NCBI RefSeq assembly: GCF_900115665.1
Contig: NZ_FOXH01000001.1
Span: forward strand, 615,777-679,776
Direction: 5' to 3'
Source: Pseudarcicella hirudinis
GTDB taxonomy: Bacteria > Bacteroidota > Bacteroidia > Cytophagales > Spirosomataceae
Length of the DNA: 64,000 bases
Below the pieces are notes generated by a model. That model saw nothing but the letters and a program-made list of their open reading frames with translations, ran no database searches and was not told the origin of the DNA. Made by a program: the position numbers and the translations under genes. Within the stretch, counting starts at the first letter, position 1. The number at the start of each line of letters is the position of its first letter. Positions 25,265-34,188 of this stretch are shown piece after piece.

Positions 25265-25274
25265 ATATTTTGAG

Positions 25275-25358
25275 TGACGATGGGGAGACTCGAACTCCCA
25301 TGCCGAAACCAGCACTACCCCCTCAAAGTAGCGTGTCTACCAATTCCACCACATCGCC
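25275..25358 (-). tRNA. tRNA-Leu (anticodon GAG)
   Basis: The 84-nt minus-strand gene has acceptor GGCGATG/CATCGTC with one G-U pair, a D-arm with TGGTAGACAC, anticodon stem CTACT/GGTAG, loop TTGAGGG, a long variable arm (class II tRNA) and T-arm GAGTTCGAGTCTC. No CCA is encoded. Confidence 0.95.
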
Positions 25359-25481
25359 TTTATTTGATGGTGCAAAAGTAGTACTTTTTTACTTACTTGC
25401 AAACTGAAAATTTGATCTGATTATCCCTTTTGAACGAAAGATTTTTTAAATCTTTGAAAATCAAAAAGATAAACTTAATTT

Positions 25482-25489
25482 TAATTTTG
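25482..25489 (+). promoter_or_regulatory. Putative -7 box of the DUF3127 gene
   Basis: TAATTTTG matches TAnnTTTG and lies 22 nt upstream of the ATG. The nearest TTTG upstream (25453-25456) is at a spacing of 25 bp, slightly longer than usual. Confidence 0.4.
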
Positions 25490-25511
25490 TAATAAATAAA
25501 TTTCATTAAAA

Positions 25512-25907
25512 ATGGCTTTAGAAGTAATTGGCAAGTTGATAAAAGTATTGCCGGAAGTAACAGGACAAGGAAGAAATGGGGCTTGGGTTAAGCAGGAATT
25601 CGTATTGGAAACCCAGGAACAATATCCTAAAAAAGTTTGCATGGCAGCTTGGGGAGATAAAACCAATGAATTGAGACAATTTGCACTTGGTGATACCTTA
25701 AAAGCTAGCATAAGTATTGAATCCAGAGAATATAACGAACGTTGGTACACAGAGGTAAGAGCTTTTAGAATTGATTTGAATAACTCAGATGCCGGATATT
25801 CTGCTCCTCAGCAAAATCAAGGCTTTGCTCCTAGAGCTGCTACTCAAAGTGCTCCGGTAGCTGATTTACCGAGTTTCTCTGAAGACGATCAGGATCTTCC
25901 TTTTTAA
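25512..25907 (+). CDS. DUF3127 family protein (ssDNA-binding-like)
   Basis: The 131-residue protein has an OB-fold-like DUF3127 domain (about 1-90) with GKLIKVLPEVTGQGRNG, FVLETQEQYPKKVCMAAWGDK and REYNERWYTEVRAF. A Gln/Ala/Pro-rich linker and the acidic SSB-like tail DDQDLPF follow. The ending is like that of SSB proteins, which recruits partner proteins. DNA binding is inferred from the fold and tail. It is monocistronic with its own terminator. Confidence 0.8.
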   Translation: MALEVIGKLIKVLPEVTGQGRNGAWVKQEFVLETQEQYPKKVCMAAWGDKTNELRQFALGDTLKASISIESREYNERWYTEVRAFRIDLNNSDAGYSAPQQNQGFAPRAATQSAPVADLPSFSEDDQDLPF

Positions 25908-25918
25908 TCAAAATCCTT

Positions 25919-25962
25919 AAAAAAGAGTCAGCTTTTCCCTCAGGACTAGCTGACTCTTTTTT
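25919..25962 (+). terminator. Intrinsic terminator after the DUF3127 gene
   Basis: A perfect 15-bp stem (AAAAAAGAGTCAGCT / AGCTGACTCTTTTTT) surrounds a 14-base loop and ends in a T run. Confidence 0.85.
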
Positions 25963-25966
25963 GTAG

Positions 25967-26038
25967 TGACGATGGGGAGACTCGAACTCCCATACCGAAA
26001 CCGACACCCCCCCCTCAAAGTAGCGAGCCTACCCATTC
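25967..26038 (-). pseudogene. Truncated tRNA-Leu(GAG) remnant
   Basis: The minus strand repeats the 3' two thirds of the tRNA-Leu at 25275-25358: T-arm, variable arm, anticodon region and acceptor 3' strand are nearly identical. The D-arm and the 5' acceptor strand are lost, replaced by unrelated AT-rich sequence beyond about 26038. The variable arm carries a poly-C/G run. It cannot form an acceptor stem and is probably non-functional. It may be a duplication scar or an old attachment site of an integrated element. Confidence 0.75.
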
Positions 26039-26327
26039 TAAGAATATTCTCTTGTCGTATATTCCTGCTCTAACCTCAATTTCTAAAATACACTCTCCTA
26101 CAATCATTGGTAAATTCTTTCCACAGATATTAAACTGGTTTATTTATACAGACCTGTTTTCAAAGCCGGGCCTCTTAATTGACGTATTAATGCAATCTTA
26201 ACTTATTGTAAACAATTACCGAAGCCTCAATTTATGCTGAAAAGAATTACTAAATTTCGACCTAATAATTTGTAATCTGTTAAAAGTCAAACAGATTACG
26301 AAAAGTCAATCCATAAATAAAGCTAAC

Positions 26328-26522
26328 ATGCAAAAATTTATCATTGTAAATACTTCCTACGAAGTAGATAAAGAAAGCGGAATCAGAGAAATAGAATTTC
26401 CACAATTGAATAAGTATTTTGATCTTGGTTTTGAGATCAAGGAAATCCATCAGTCAGTACTGGGTGAAAATTCAGATGTTCTTTCAACCACAATCATTTT
26501 AGAAAAACTGGAAGATATTTAG
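26328..26522 (+). CDS. Small conserved-looking protein, unknown function (64 aa)
   Basis: The 64-residue frame has alternating beta/alpha character, with KFIIVNTSYE at the start and STTIILEKLE at the end as likely strands. No signal peptide or family is recognised. Codon use is like that of its neighbours, and a strong terminator follows 36 nt after the stop, which supports a real gene. Confidence 0.6.
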   Translation: MQKFIIVNTSYEVDKESGIREIEFPQLNKYFDLGFEIKEIHQSVLGENSDVLSTTIILEKLEDI

Positions 26523-26558
26523 TTATTTCAGAGAAACAATCTGTACATTTTCTGTAAA

Positions 26559-26607
26559 AACACGAAATCCCAGAAAATTCAGATTTTCCGGGATTTCGTG
26601 TTTTTAC
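26559..26607. terminator. Bidirectional terminator
   Basis: AAAAACACGAAATCCC pairs with GGGATTTCGTGTTTTT, with inner pairing AGAAAAT/ATTTTCC-like in the loop. It separates the 64-aa gene from the convergent PepSY operon. Confidence 0.85.
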
Positions 26608-26629
26608 AAATCTATTCTAAAACTGACAT

Positions 26630-28270
26630 TCAGACCTCTGCTTTATTTGCAGGTTTTTGTCTGATGCTGCTACTGTTTAAGCTACCTTTCAGAGAAATTG
26701 CTCTGTTGCTGTTCCTATCCATCAGATAAAGTATTCCAAAAGAGACAATACCTGTTACTAACCAGAACAGATCAACTCCCATTACATAAAAATTTCCCTG
26801 AACGGCAGAAGTCCAGATCCAGTCACCAGTCATTAGACCATTGATTAAGGGAATAAATACTGAAAAAATTCCTAAAAGAATTAAAGTAAATTTCATGAGT
26901 TTTCTTTCCTCTTTCAATCCTGTTGCTCCCCGGATTGTTAGCAAAAACCATATACTAAAAAAGGCTGTATTTACATAGAAAGTATGTCTGTGGCTATTTA
27001 GCGCTATAGTTTGCTCTAAAATAAAAAGTAAGGCAATTGCAGGAAGCATCATTAGACAGACCGACAAATACCACATCGTAACCCGGTGATGAAATTTCTT
27101 TTGTTTTGCTGTATATTCTTTCTTATTGCGGGCTTCTTTCCATATTAATACACCACTCAGTATCACAAAACAAGTAAACAGGGCGAGTATAAAATAGATA
27201 GTTTTCAGAAATATCCCCCCGAATTCTCCGAAATGCAACCTCCCGATTCCCTCCAGTACGGATTGAACATAAGTTTTAGAACCGGGAATGATGTTTATCA
27301 GCTTTTTGCCATCTTTTAAGGAAACTGTTATCATTCCGTTTCCGGTAAAGTTTTCACTTTTTGAAATTCTCGCAGTGAGTATAGCATCTTCACGATCATA
27401 ATGCCTGATCGACAAAGAAGATATCCCGAAATCAGGATTTTCTTTTTCTAATTGCGAAATGGTTTTCAGAACAGCGCCTTTATAGGATTTCTGAGGAGAT
27501 GAGTCCTTTAATACAATTGCTCCGTCCGGTCGTAAAATATCCAGTGCTTTTTTCTGATTTCCTCCATAAAAAGCCAATACTCCCGGAATCAGAATTAAAA
27601 TTGAAAAGATGTAAAATGTGCCTGTAATAGCATACATTAACTGAAATGGAAGACCCAGTAACCCGAAAACAGTATGAGAATTTGTCCAGATTTGTTTCCA
27701 GGAACCTTTGAGCGAAAATCCGTAAAATTTGGAAAAAATATTTCTCCAGTGAATAAGTAAACCTGTAATGCTGGCAAATGCAAAAAATAAAGCGACCAAA
27801 CCAGCCAGATACATCCCTACCGCCGGAATCTGCTGCAAATAATGCAACCTGAAAAGTGTTTCTCCGATAGTAGAAGCGGCTCCCTCATTACCTTTACTCA
27901 GCGTATAGGTCTTTTTCACAGGATTATATATTGCTTCAAAATACTCAACTTCCTTTTTATTTTTCGACAATTGTCCTCTAACTAACAAAAGAGGGTTTGC
28001 TTCAGTAGGTAAAACCATTCTAATGTCATTTTCGGTCTTAAATGCGGGGTTTTCTGCCTTAATCTGATCTACAACCGCATTATAATCAATGGTTTTTACC
28101 AAAGGAATCCTGGCTTCAGGATTTTCCCATTGATAAAATTCATTCCGGAAAAGCGTAAATGCTCCCGCAAAAAAAATAACATATAAGGCAAAACTGATTG
28201 CAATCCCCGAAACAGTATGGGTATGAAACAGTATATTATATGCTCTGTTTGGCAATCCTTTTAACTTCAT
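26630..28270 (-). CDS. PepSY-associated TM-helix protein (FpvG/PiuB-like)
   Basis: From ATG 28270 the protein has 546 residues. The longest frame adds 38 unlikely codons overlapping the upstream gene. FHTHTVSGIAISFALYVIFFAG-type first helix (motif HTHTVSG) and IGRLHFGEFGG are hallmarks of PepSY_TM proteins. At least six TM helices are visible, with periplasmic PepSY repeats between. Relatives are inner-membrane proteins that reduce or release ferric iron from siderophores. It is the last gene of a three-gene operon with DUF3649- and DUF3325-like genes, the same set seen in iron-uptake loci of other bacteria. Confidence 0.85.
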   Translation of the reverse strand: MKLKGLPNRAYNILFHTHTVSGIAISFALYVIFFAGAFTLFRNEFYQWENPEARIPLVKTIDYNAVVDQIKAENPAFKTENDIRMVLPTEANPLLLVRGQLSKNKKEVEYFEAIYNPVKKTYTLSKGNEGAASTIGETLFRLHYLQQIPAVGMYLAGLVALFFAFASITGLLIHWRNIFSKFYGFSLKGSWKQIWTNSHTVFGLLGLPFQLMYAITGTFYIFSILILIPGVLAFYGGNQKKALDILRPDGAIVLKDSSPQKSYKGAVLKTISQLEKENPDFGISSLSIRHYDREDAILTARISKSENFTGNGMITVSLKDGKKLINIIPGSKTYVQSVLEGIGRLHFGEFGGIFLKTIYFILALFTCFVILSGVLIWKEARNKKEYTAKQKKFHHRVTMWYLSVCLMMLPAIALLFILEQTIALNSHRHTFYVNTAFFSIWFLLTIRGATGLKEERKLMKFTLILLGIFSVFIPLINGLMTGDWIWTSAVQGNFYVMGVDLFWLVTGIVSFGILYLMDRNSNRAISLKGSLNSSSIRQKPANKAEV

Positions 28271-28272
28271 GT

Positions 28273-28554
28273 TTATCTGCTGATAAAGTAAATTGAGGCA
28301 AAAATTAAAGTACATATGATATAGACAGCCCAGGCTTGCCAGCCATTCCTGAAAAGAAAAGCTGTCACAATTAACCCTGTCCACATAATAAATAAAGAAA
28401 ATGAAGCCGTAAGCATAATCGCCATTTTATCTTTAAACAGCGCTCCCAAAGACAAATGAAAAGCTACGGTTAGCATGTATCCCCCTAATATTCCGGCACT
28501 TATTTTTAATGCCCTTTGCCCGGGGCCTGATAAATATTCTTTCTTAGCTGGCAT
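28273..28554 (-). CDS. DUF3649-like small membrane protein
   Basis: The 93-residue protein from ATG 28554 has three hydrophobic helices (about 18-38, 44-66 and 71-90) and a conserved-looking NGWQAWAVY segment. The pattern fits DUF3649 proteins that accompany PepSY_TM proteins. It ends 2 nt before the PepSY gene and begins 2 nt after the DUF3325-like gene. Function is unknown; a link to iron uptake is inferred from the neighbours. Confidence 0.65.
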   Translation of the reverse strand: MPAKKEYLSGPGQRALKISAGILGGYMLTVAFHLSLGALFKDKMAIMLTASFSLFIMWTGLIVTAFLFRNGWQAWAVYIICTLIFASIYFISR

Positions 28555-28556
28555 AA

Positions 28557-28850
28557 TCAAAGATTTCCAAGGATGACAAAACCATGGATCATTACAATTA
28601 ATCCGATAAAATAAGCTTTCCCTAAGACAGCTGACAACTGAATAAGGGAAAGAGAAAGTACGACTACAGTCAAAGAAAGCAGCAACCCGCTTGCCCAGTC
28701 CCATTGGTAAACGAACAAAATGGTCCCACTCAAAACCGGTAAAAAACCAATTGATTTAAGCAGGGGAATCCTGACTAAGTAATCAGGAAAATACTTTGAG
28801 TTTGCATAATAAAGGTAAATTCCAAGAAAGGTCAGGTAAAATGCTATCAT
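28557..28850 (-). CDS. DUF3325-like small membrane protein
   Basis: From ATG 28850 the protein has 97 residues with three to four TM helices (about 2-20, 34-52, 55-72, 78-95). Size, hydrophobicity and position as first gene of the PepSY operon match DUF3325 proteins. No active-site residues are visible. Confidence 0.6.
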   Translation of the reverse strand: MIAFYLTFLGIYLYYANSKYFPDYLVRIPLLKSIGFLPVLSGTILFVYQWDWASGLLLSLTVVVLSLSLIQLSAVLGKAYFIGLIVMIHGFVILGNL

Positions 28851-29303
28851 AATGTGTAAAGGTAAAATTTGACACAAATATTATTTTTATTTAGACTATT
28901 TACAAATAAACTCAAAGATTTGTATCAGCCATATAATCAAACCACCGGAAACAGCGGCAAAATATCTCTTATGACTATTGCGGATTAGCCTCTCTTTTTA
29001 TCAATCCATCTAAGGAATGTGTCATATATGCCAAACGCCTGCATTAAAAGAATAATACCTTGGTTAAATTCATGCAGGTATTTTATTTTTTTATTTTTAT
29101 AAGTAATATATTTCCGATTTTATTTTCAAAAAGAGCTTAGAAACATCATTCAGGTCGTTTTTAGGCTCTTTTTTGCTATAAATGGCTTTTTTTTTCTTAA
29201 TTTAACATAAATGACAACCCTATAAATACCCACAATGGTAAAAATTTTACCTGCATATTTGTATCTTTATACCCAAAAACTCCAAATAAATCTTATATTA
29301 ATC
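28851..29303. other. Intergenic region between the PepSY operon and the Tat-dehydrogenase operon
   Basis: This 453-bp AT-rich gap between divergent operons holds both promoters. Apart from an imperfect hairpin with a T run at 29128-29174 (listed separately), no gene or repeat is seen. Confidence 0.5.
29128..29174 (+). terminator. Orphan terminator-like hairpin
   Basis: AAAAAGAGCTTAGAAAC pairs imperfectly with GTTTTTAGGCTCTTTTTT, closing on a T run. There is no plus-strand gene upstream, so it either ends a small RNA or is a relic. Confidence 0.4.
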
Positions 29304-29828
29304 ATGCAAAGGCGCTCCGCAATTAAAAACTTAACATTAGCAGTTGGTGGCTTGGTAAGCCTTCCAGCCTGGGCTTCCAGATGGACCCCGGATTCAATTG
29401 GAAAGGTTTCGACTTCAGTAGTCAGCGAGGATAATCAAATGATCCTGGCAGAAATTGTTGAGACGATTATTCCCGAAACAAGTACCCCGGGAGCAAAATC
29501 GTTGAAGGTAAATCAATTTATCATGAGAATGGTCAACGATTGTTACGGAGAACCTGTTCAGAGTAACTTCAAAAAAGGGCTTACCTTGATTGACGATCTG
29601 GCAAAACAGAGCTACGGAAAGGCTTTTACAAGTTGTGATGCTCTTCAAAAAGCTGATGTTTTCAATAAAATGAGAAAATCAGATGACACTTCAGCAAAGC
29701 AATTCACCAATATGGTAAAAAACCTCACTATTCAGGGCTACATGAATTCTGAATATGTATTGGTCAACCTGCTGAATTACAATATGGCTCCAGGATTCTA
29801 TCACGGCTGCGTTCCCATTGGAAAATAA
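29304..29828 (+). CDS. Gluconate 2-dehydrogenase subunit 3 family protein (Tat signal)
   Basis: From ATG 29304 the protein has 174 residues. It begins with a twin-arginine signal (QRRSAIKNLTLAVGG) followed by a hydrophobic stretch and an AWA cleavage-like site. The rest (ILAEIVETIIPETSTPGAK, FYHGCVP) is the small-subunit fold that pairs with GMC dehydrogenases and helps export the flavoprotein as a complex. The GMC gene follows 55 nt downstream. Confidence 0.85.
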   Translation: MQRRSAIKNLTLAVGGLVSLPAWASRWTPDSIGKVSTSVVSEDNQMILAEIVETIIPETSTPGAKSLKVNQFIMRMVNDCYGEPVQSNFKKGLTLIDDLAKQSYGKAFTSCDALQKADVFNKMRKSDDTSAKQFTNMVKNLTIQGYMNSEYVLVNLLNYNMAPGFYHGCVPIGK

Positions 29829-29883
29829 ACTTTCCCGATACTTTAATTTTATAAGATCCAAACAACATTTTATCCTTTGAAAT

Positions 29884-31602
29884 ATGTCTTTCCTCAATAT
29901 AGATTCAGTAAAAAACCGCACATTTGATGCAATAGTAGTTGGTTCAGGAATAAGCGGCGGCTGGGCTGCCAAAGAACTCACAGACAAGGGATTAAGAACA
30001 CTTGTTTTAGAACGCGGACGAGATGTCAAACATATTACAGATTATCCGACGACAATGATGAATCCCTGGGAATTTGAACATTTAGGTCAATTGCCAAAAG
30101 CCATTAAAGATGCCAACCCTATCGTCAGCCGTTGTTATGCATTCAATGAAGATGCTGCTCATTTCTTTGTAAAGGATGCCGAACACCCTTATGTTCAGGA
30201 AAAACCTTTCGACTGGATCCGTGGCTATCAGGTAGGTGGAAAATCATTAATGTGGGCAAGAGGAACGCAAAGATGGTCGGAACAGGATTTTGACGGCCCT
30301 GCGAGAGATGGCTTTGCAGTTGACTGGCCAATCCGTTATGCTGATCTCGCTCCCTGGTATAGTCATGTAGAAAAATTTGCAGGAATTTCCGGAAACAGAG
30401 ACGGAATTCCTCAGTTGCCTGACGGCGAGTTTTTGCCTCCTCATGAAATGTCCTGTGTAGAAAAACATTTCAGCGAACAAACAGCGAAACACTATAACAA
30501 CACCAGGCCGATTATCATCGGAAGATGTGCTCACCTTACCAAGCCTCAGCCTATACATTATCAGCAAGGCCGAGGACAATGTCAGAATCGTTCATTATGC
30601 CAGAGAGGATGTCCGTACGGAGGATATTTCAGTAGTAATTCATCTACCCTTCCCTGGGCTCAAAAATCCGGAAAAATGACACTTCAACCGGATTCTGTAG
30701 TGCATTCTATCATTTTTGATGAAAAGAAGAACAAAGCAACCGGAGTCAGAGTGATTGATGCGCATACCAATCAAATGACAGAATATTATGCCAAAATCAT
30801 CTTCCTGAATGCGGCAACAATGAATACCAACCTGATTTTACTTAACTCAAAATCACATCGTTTCCCGACTGGTTTCGGTAATGATAATGGCCTGTTAGGA
30901 AAATACCTGGCTTTCCATAACTTCAGAACGACCATTTCAGCGGAATATGAAGGATTTCTGGATTCAACCAGCGAGGGAATCAGACCAAATAGCAGTTATA
31001 TTCCAAGATTCAGGAATTTCTTCAAACAGGAAACTGATTTCTTAAGAGGATATGCAGCTGGATTTGGCTCGACCAGAATGCTTGATAATGATTTATCGGG
31101 AATCGGTGAAGATTTGAAAACTAACCTTACAGCCAAAAAATACGGTAACTGGAGAGTAGGCTCGCACATGATGGGCGAAACTATTCCGAAAGAAAGTAAT
31201 TATGTAACGCTGGACTCAAATCTGAAAGATACATGGGGCATTCCGCAATTGAAAATCTCTGTTTCCTATGACGACAACGATGAGAAGATGATTGTTGATT
31301 TCCATGAACAAATGACAGAAATGTTAACCAAAGCCGGTTTTAAAAACGTCAAAACGCATGATGTACCAAGCAAAGCGCCAGGCCTGGATATTCATGAGAT
31401 GGGCGGTGTAAGAATGGGTAAGGATCCTAAAACTTCTATGTTAAATAAATGGAATCAGTTTCATAACTGCAAAAACGTATTTGTTACAGACGGAGCCTGT
31501 ATGACATCTACTTCAACACAAAACCCCTCACTTACCTTTATGGCTATAACTGCAAGAGCAGCAGACCATGCCGTAAAAGAGCTAAGAAAAGGGAATCTTT
31601 AG
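29884..31602 (+). CDS. GMC family oxidoreductase
   Basis: The 572-residue flavoenzyme has an N-terminal FAD-binding motif VVGSGISGGWAAKELTDKG-like (GSGISGG), RGYQVGGKSLMW, a Cys-rich stretch (CQNRSLCQRGCPYGG) and a C-terminal HEMGGVRMG plus NPSLTFMAITARAADH. It lacks its own signal and is likely co-exported with the Tat-signal small subunit. Relatives oxidise sugars or sugar acids such as gluconate and pass electrons to a cytochrome, but no cytochrome subunit is encoded nearby. The substrate is undetermined. Confidence 0.88.
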   Translation: MSFLNIDSVKNRTFDAIVVGSGISGGWAAKELTDKGLRTLVLERGRDVKHITDYPTTMMNPWEFEHLGQLPKAIKDANPIVSRCYAFNEDAAHFFVKDAEHPYVQEKPFDWIRGYQVGGKSLMWARGTQRWSEQDFDGPARDGFAVDWPIRYADLAPWYSHVEKFAGISGNRDGIPQLPDGEFLPPHEMSCVEKHFSEQTAKHYNNTRPIIIGRCAHLTKPQPIHYQQGRGQCQNRSLCQRGCPYGGYFSSNSSTLPWAQKSGKMTLQPDSVVHSIIFDEKKNKATGVRVIDAHTNQMTEYYAKIIFLNAATMNTNLILLNSKSHRFPTGFGNDNGLLGKYLAFHNFRTTISAEYEGFLDSTSEGIRPNSSYIPRFRNFFKQETDFLRGYAAGFGSTRMLDNDLSGIGEDLKTNLTAKKYGNWRVGSHMMGETIPKESNYVTLDSNLKDTWGIPQLKISVSYDDNDEKMIVDFHEQMTEMLTKAGFKNVKTHDVPSKAPGLDIHEMGGVRMGKDPKTSMLNKWNQFHNCKNVFVTDGACMTSTSTQNPSLTFMAITARAADHAVKELRKGNL

Positions 31603-31619
31603 CATATACTGATTTAATT

Positions 31620-31656
31620 AAAAAGTCCTGAAGACTCTGTGTTTTCAGGACTTTTT
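31620..31656. terminator. Bidirectional terminator
   Basis: AAAAAGTCCTGAA pairs with TTCAGGACTTTTT around an 11-base loop between the GMC gene and the convergent kinase gene. Confidence 0.85.
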
Positions 31657-31694
31657 TGATATTGTTACTACCTGTTCCAGATTTTCTAATGCTG

Positions 31695-32306
31695 CTATCC
31701 GTAAAGCAATGCTTTGTCAACCTGGTCAATCACAAAGGCAAGATCATCGGGATTATTGGCATAATCCAACTCATTTACATTGATTGTTAACAACTTACCT
31801 TCCTTATAATTATTTACAAAATCCTCATAATGCTGATTAAGATCAGACAAGTATTTCTCTGAAATATTTGCTTCAAAATCTCTTCCTCTTTTCTGAATCT
31901 GGTTAACCAGTTTTGGCAAATCGGCTTTCAGATAAATGGTGAGGTCAGGAGCCTTCACTGTAGTCATCATCAGATCAAAAATGCTTTTATAGGTATCATA
32001 GTCATTCTGAGACATGATTCCGGATTGATACAAATTAAGAGCGAAGATGTAGGCATCTTCATAAATCGTCCGGTCCTGAATTATTCTTTTATTGGATTTT
32101 TGAATCTGAGCAACCTGTTCATAACGGCTTTTCAGAAAATAAATCTGTAAATGGAATGCCCATCTGGGCATATCTCCATAAAAATCAGCCAGATATGGAT
32201 TTCCTTCTACCGCTTCAAATAATACTTCCCAACCGAAATGTTCAGCCAATTTTGAAGCAAGCGTTGTTTTTCCTGCGCCTATGTTCCCGGTAACTGCAAT
32301 ATGCAT
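31695..32306 (-). CDS. Deoxynucleoside kinase
   Basis: The 203-residue P-loop kinase has GNIGAGKTTLASKLAE at the N-terminus, FEAVEGNPYLADFY, the DRTIYEDAYIFA motif (DRS-like) and a lid region with RGRDFE. It fits the dNK/dGK-dAK family that phosphorylates deoxynucleosides for salvage. Which base it prefers cannot be read. It is monocistronic. Confidence 0.88.
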   Translation of the reverse strand: MHIAVTGNIGAGKTTLASKLAEHFGWEVLFEAVEGNPYLADFYGDMPRWAFHLQIYFLKSRYEQVAQIQKSNKRIIQDRTIYEDAYIFALNLYQSGIMSQNDYDTYKSIFDLMMTTVKAPDLTIYLKADLPKLVNQIQKRGRDFEANISEKYLSDLNQHYEDFVNNYKEGKLLTINVNELDYANNPDDLAFVIDQVDKALLYG

Positions 32307-32500
32307 AATTTAAGATCTGTTTTATGCCAGGAAACAGCCTGGCCTTTATGATTTTCAGTGATTGTTATAATGAATCTTCCAACCTCAAAGTTCACAATTT
32401 CGCAGGGAAATAACTATAATTTTCTAAACAGAAATGATAAACATCAGCCAAAACACTGATTTTAAATAATTTAAAATTCTTCATTTCAAGGCCGTTTTTG

Positions 32501-32508
32501 TATCTTTG
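32501..32508 (+). promoter_or_regulatory. Putative -7 box of trhO
   Basis: TATCTTTG matches TAnnTTTG exactly and lies 31 nt upstream of the start. The -33 element is not convincing. Confidence 0.4.
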
Positions 32509-32539
32509 CACCGTTAAATTTTTGTTGTATCTGTAAATC

Positions 32540-33535
32540 ATGTTGAAGATGAAAGCTTACAGAGTTATTCTTTATTATAATTATACGCCTATCCCGGACA
32601 CTGAGGCTTATCGTGAAAAACATCACTTATTCTGTCTGGAAAATAATCTTTTAGGAAGAATTATCGTCGCTGAAGAAGGATTGAACGGAACCGTTTCAGG
32701 TCTGGCAGAAGATTGTCAGAGATATATGAACTGGCTCGAAAATGATCCGATTTTCAAAGGTTCTGATTTTGATTTCAAGGTGGAAGAACACGATATCCAT
32801 GCTTTTCAGAAACTCCACGTCAGAGTAAAAGAAGAGATTGTTAACTCAGACCTTCCTGTGAATCCCCGGGTACGTACCGGCAAGCACCTTGAGCCGGCTG
32901 ATTTCAAAAACATGCTCAAAAATGACCCTGACATCGTTTTAGTTGATATGCGTTCCAATTATGAACATTCAGTCGGTAAATTTAAAGGAGCTGTCACCTT
33001 TGATATGGAGAACCTGCGGGAACTTCCTGACCACATGCATGAGATTGAGCATCTGAAAGATAAAAAAATCATCACTTACTGTACCGGCGGGATCAAATGT
33101 GAGAAAGCTTCTGCATATTTATTGGAAAAAGGCTTTGAAAATGTGTATCAATTGCATGGTGGAATCATCAAATACGGACTTGAAGAAGGTGGTGAGGATT
33201 TTGATGGAAAATGTTATGTTTTTGACAATAGAATTCAGGTTCCTGTAAATCATGTGAACCCTGAAGTCATTTCAAAATGTCATATTTGCCAGACACCAAG
33301 CGACAGAATGGTAAACTGTTCCAATCCGGAATGCAACGAGCACGTACCGATTTGTGAGAAATGTGGCTGGGAAATGGAAGGAGCCTGCTCCGAAAGCTGC
33401 AAAGAACATCCACGTAAACGTCCCTATGACGGAACCGGATATTATTCTAAAAAATCTGATGGTTACTCTCCGGAACTAGGCTTTAAAAGCTTCAGCAGAA
33501 ACCTGAAAGTTGATCTTGCCAAACTGACGCAATAA
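32540..33535 (+). CDS. trhO: tRNA uridine 34 hydroxylase TrhO (rhodanese family)
   Basis: The 331-residue protein fits TrhO/YceA. An N-terminal acylphosphatase-like domain (GRIIVAEEGLNGTVSG) comes first, then a rhodanese domain (about 125-220) with active-site loop CTGGIKCEKA. The Cys-rich C-terminal zinc region (CHICQTP, CSNPECNEHVPICEKC) ends it. The family hydroxylates U34 of certain tRNAs to ho5U. A start at the second Met (32549) is also possible. Confidence 0.9.
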   Translation: MLKMKAYRVILYYNYTPIPDTEAYREKHHLFCLENNLLGRIIVAEEGLNGTVSGLAEDCQRYMNWLENDPIFKGSDFDFKVEEHDIHAFQKLHVRVKEEIVNSDLPVNPRVRTGKHLEPADFKNMLKNDPDIVLVDMRSNYEHSVGKFKGAVTFDMENLRELPDHMHEIEHLKDKKIITYCTGGIKCEKASAYLLEKGFENVYQLHGGIIKYGLEEGGEDFDGKCYVFDNRIQVPVNHVNPEVISKCHICQTPSDRMVNCSNPECNEHVPICEKCGWEMEGACSESCKEHPRKRPYDGTGYYSKKSDGYSPELGFKSFSRNLKVDLAKLTQ

Positions 33536-33552
33536 AAAACTGATTCAAGTGT

Positions 33553-33604
33553 AAAGGGGTTAAAAGAATCGAGCTAAAAATGACTTAATCTTTTAATCCC
33601 TTTT
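33553..33604. terminator. Bidirectional terminator
   Basis: AAAGGGGTTAAAAGA pairs with TCTTTTAATCCCTTTT between trhO and the convergent GNAT gene. Confidence 0.75.
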
Positions 33605-33619
33605 TATATACATTCAGCA

Positions 33620-34114
33620 TTAAATCTTCCTTTGCATCACATAATCGTTCATCAGAAAACCATTTCCAATATTAACATCAACTTCATCAACTACCTGAAA
33701 ACTAAGCTTTTCATAGAAAAATCTTGCTTTATTGAAACGGTTTACATTTAATTCAAGAATTGAAAAACCGGAAGTTTCTACTCTTTTACAAATTTCTTCC
33801 ACCATCAGTTTGCCAAATCCTTTTCCCTGTGTTTCCGGAAGGAAGTAAATCTTATGAAGCTTAATCAGTTGTTCGCTTTTAGGCTCAAAACCTGCAAAAC
33901 CTACCACTTTTCCCTCATTCTCCAAAAACAAAAAAGTATGGTTTTCGAATTGTTTTTCAAGAACATCAGTGGAATACATCATTTCCATCATATATTCTAT
34001 CTGCTCCGGGCTTAGAATTGAACCATAGGTTGGTCCCCATGTTTCTCTGGCAATTTCCTGAATTAAACCAACCTGCGAAATATTGGCTTCGTAAATTTTA
34101 ATAGTGTCAGACAT
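33620..34114 (-). CDS. GNAT family N-acetyltransferase
   Basis: The 164-residue protein has LHKIYFLPETQGKGFGKLMVE as motif A (Q/RxxGxG form QGKGFG) and LELNVNRFNKARFFYEKLSF as the C-terminal motif with Tyr. It resembles acetyltransferases of small amines or ribosomal proteins, but the substrate is not predictable. It is monocistronic. Confidence 0.88.
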   Translation of the reverse strand: MSDTIKIYEANISQVGLIQEIARETWGPTYGSILSPEQIEYMMEMMYSTDVLEKQFENHTFLFLENEGKVVGFAGFEPKSEQLIKLHKIYFLPETQGKGFGKLMVEEICKRVETSGFSILELNVNRFNKARFFYEKLSFQVVDEVDVNIGNGFLMNDYVMQRKI

Positions 34115-34188
34115 AAATAGAATTTAGTATATTGTTAAAATTTTAATAAACATAACACACTGAATTACAACAAATTAAACCCTTTCAT

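Noticed and set aside
25967-26038. A second functional tRNA-Leu
   Set aside because: The D-arm and the 5' acceptor strand are missing, so no mature tRNA can form.
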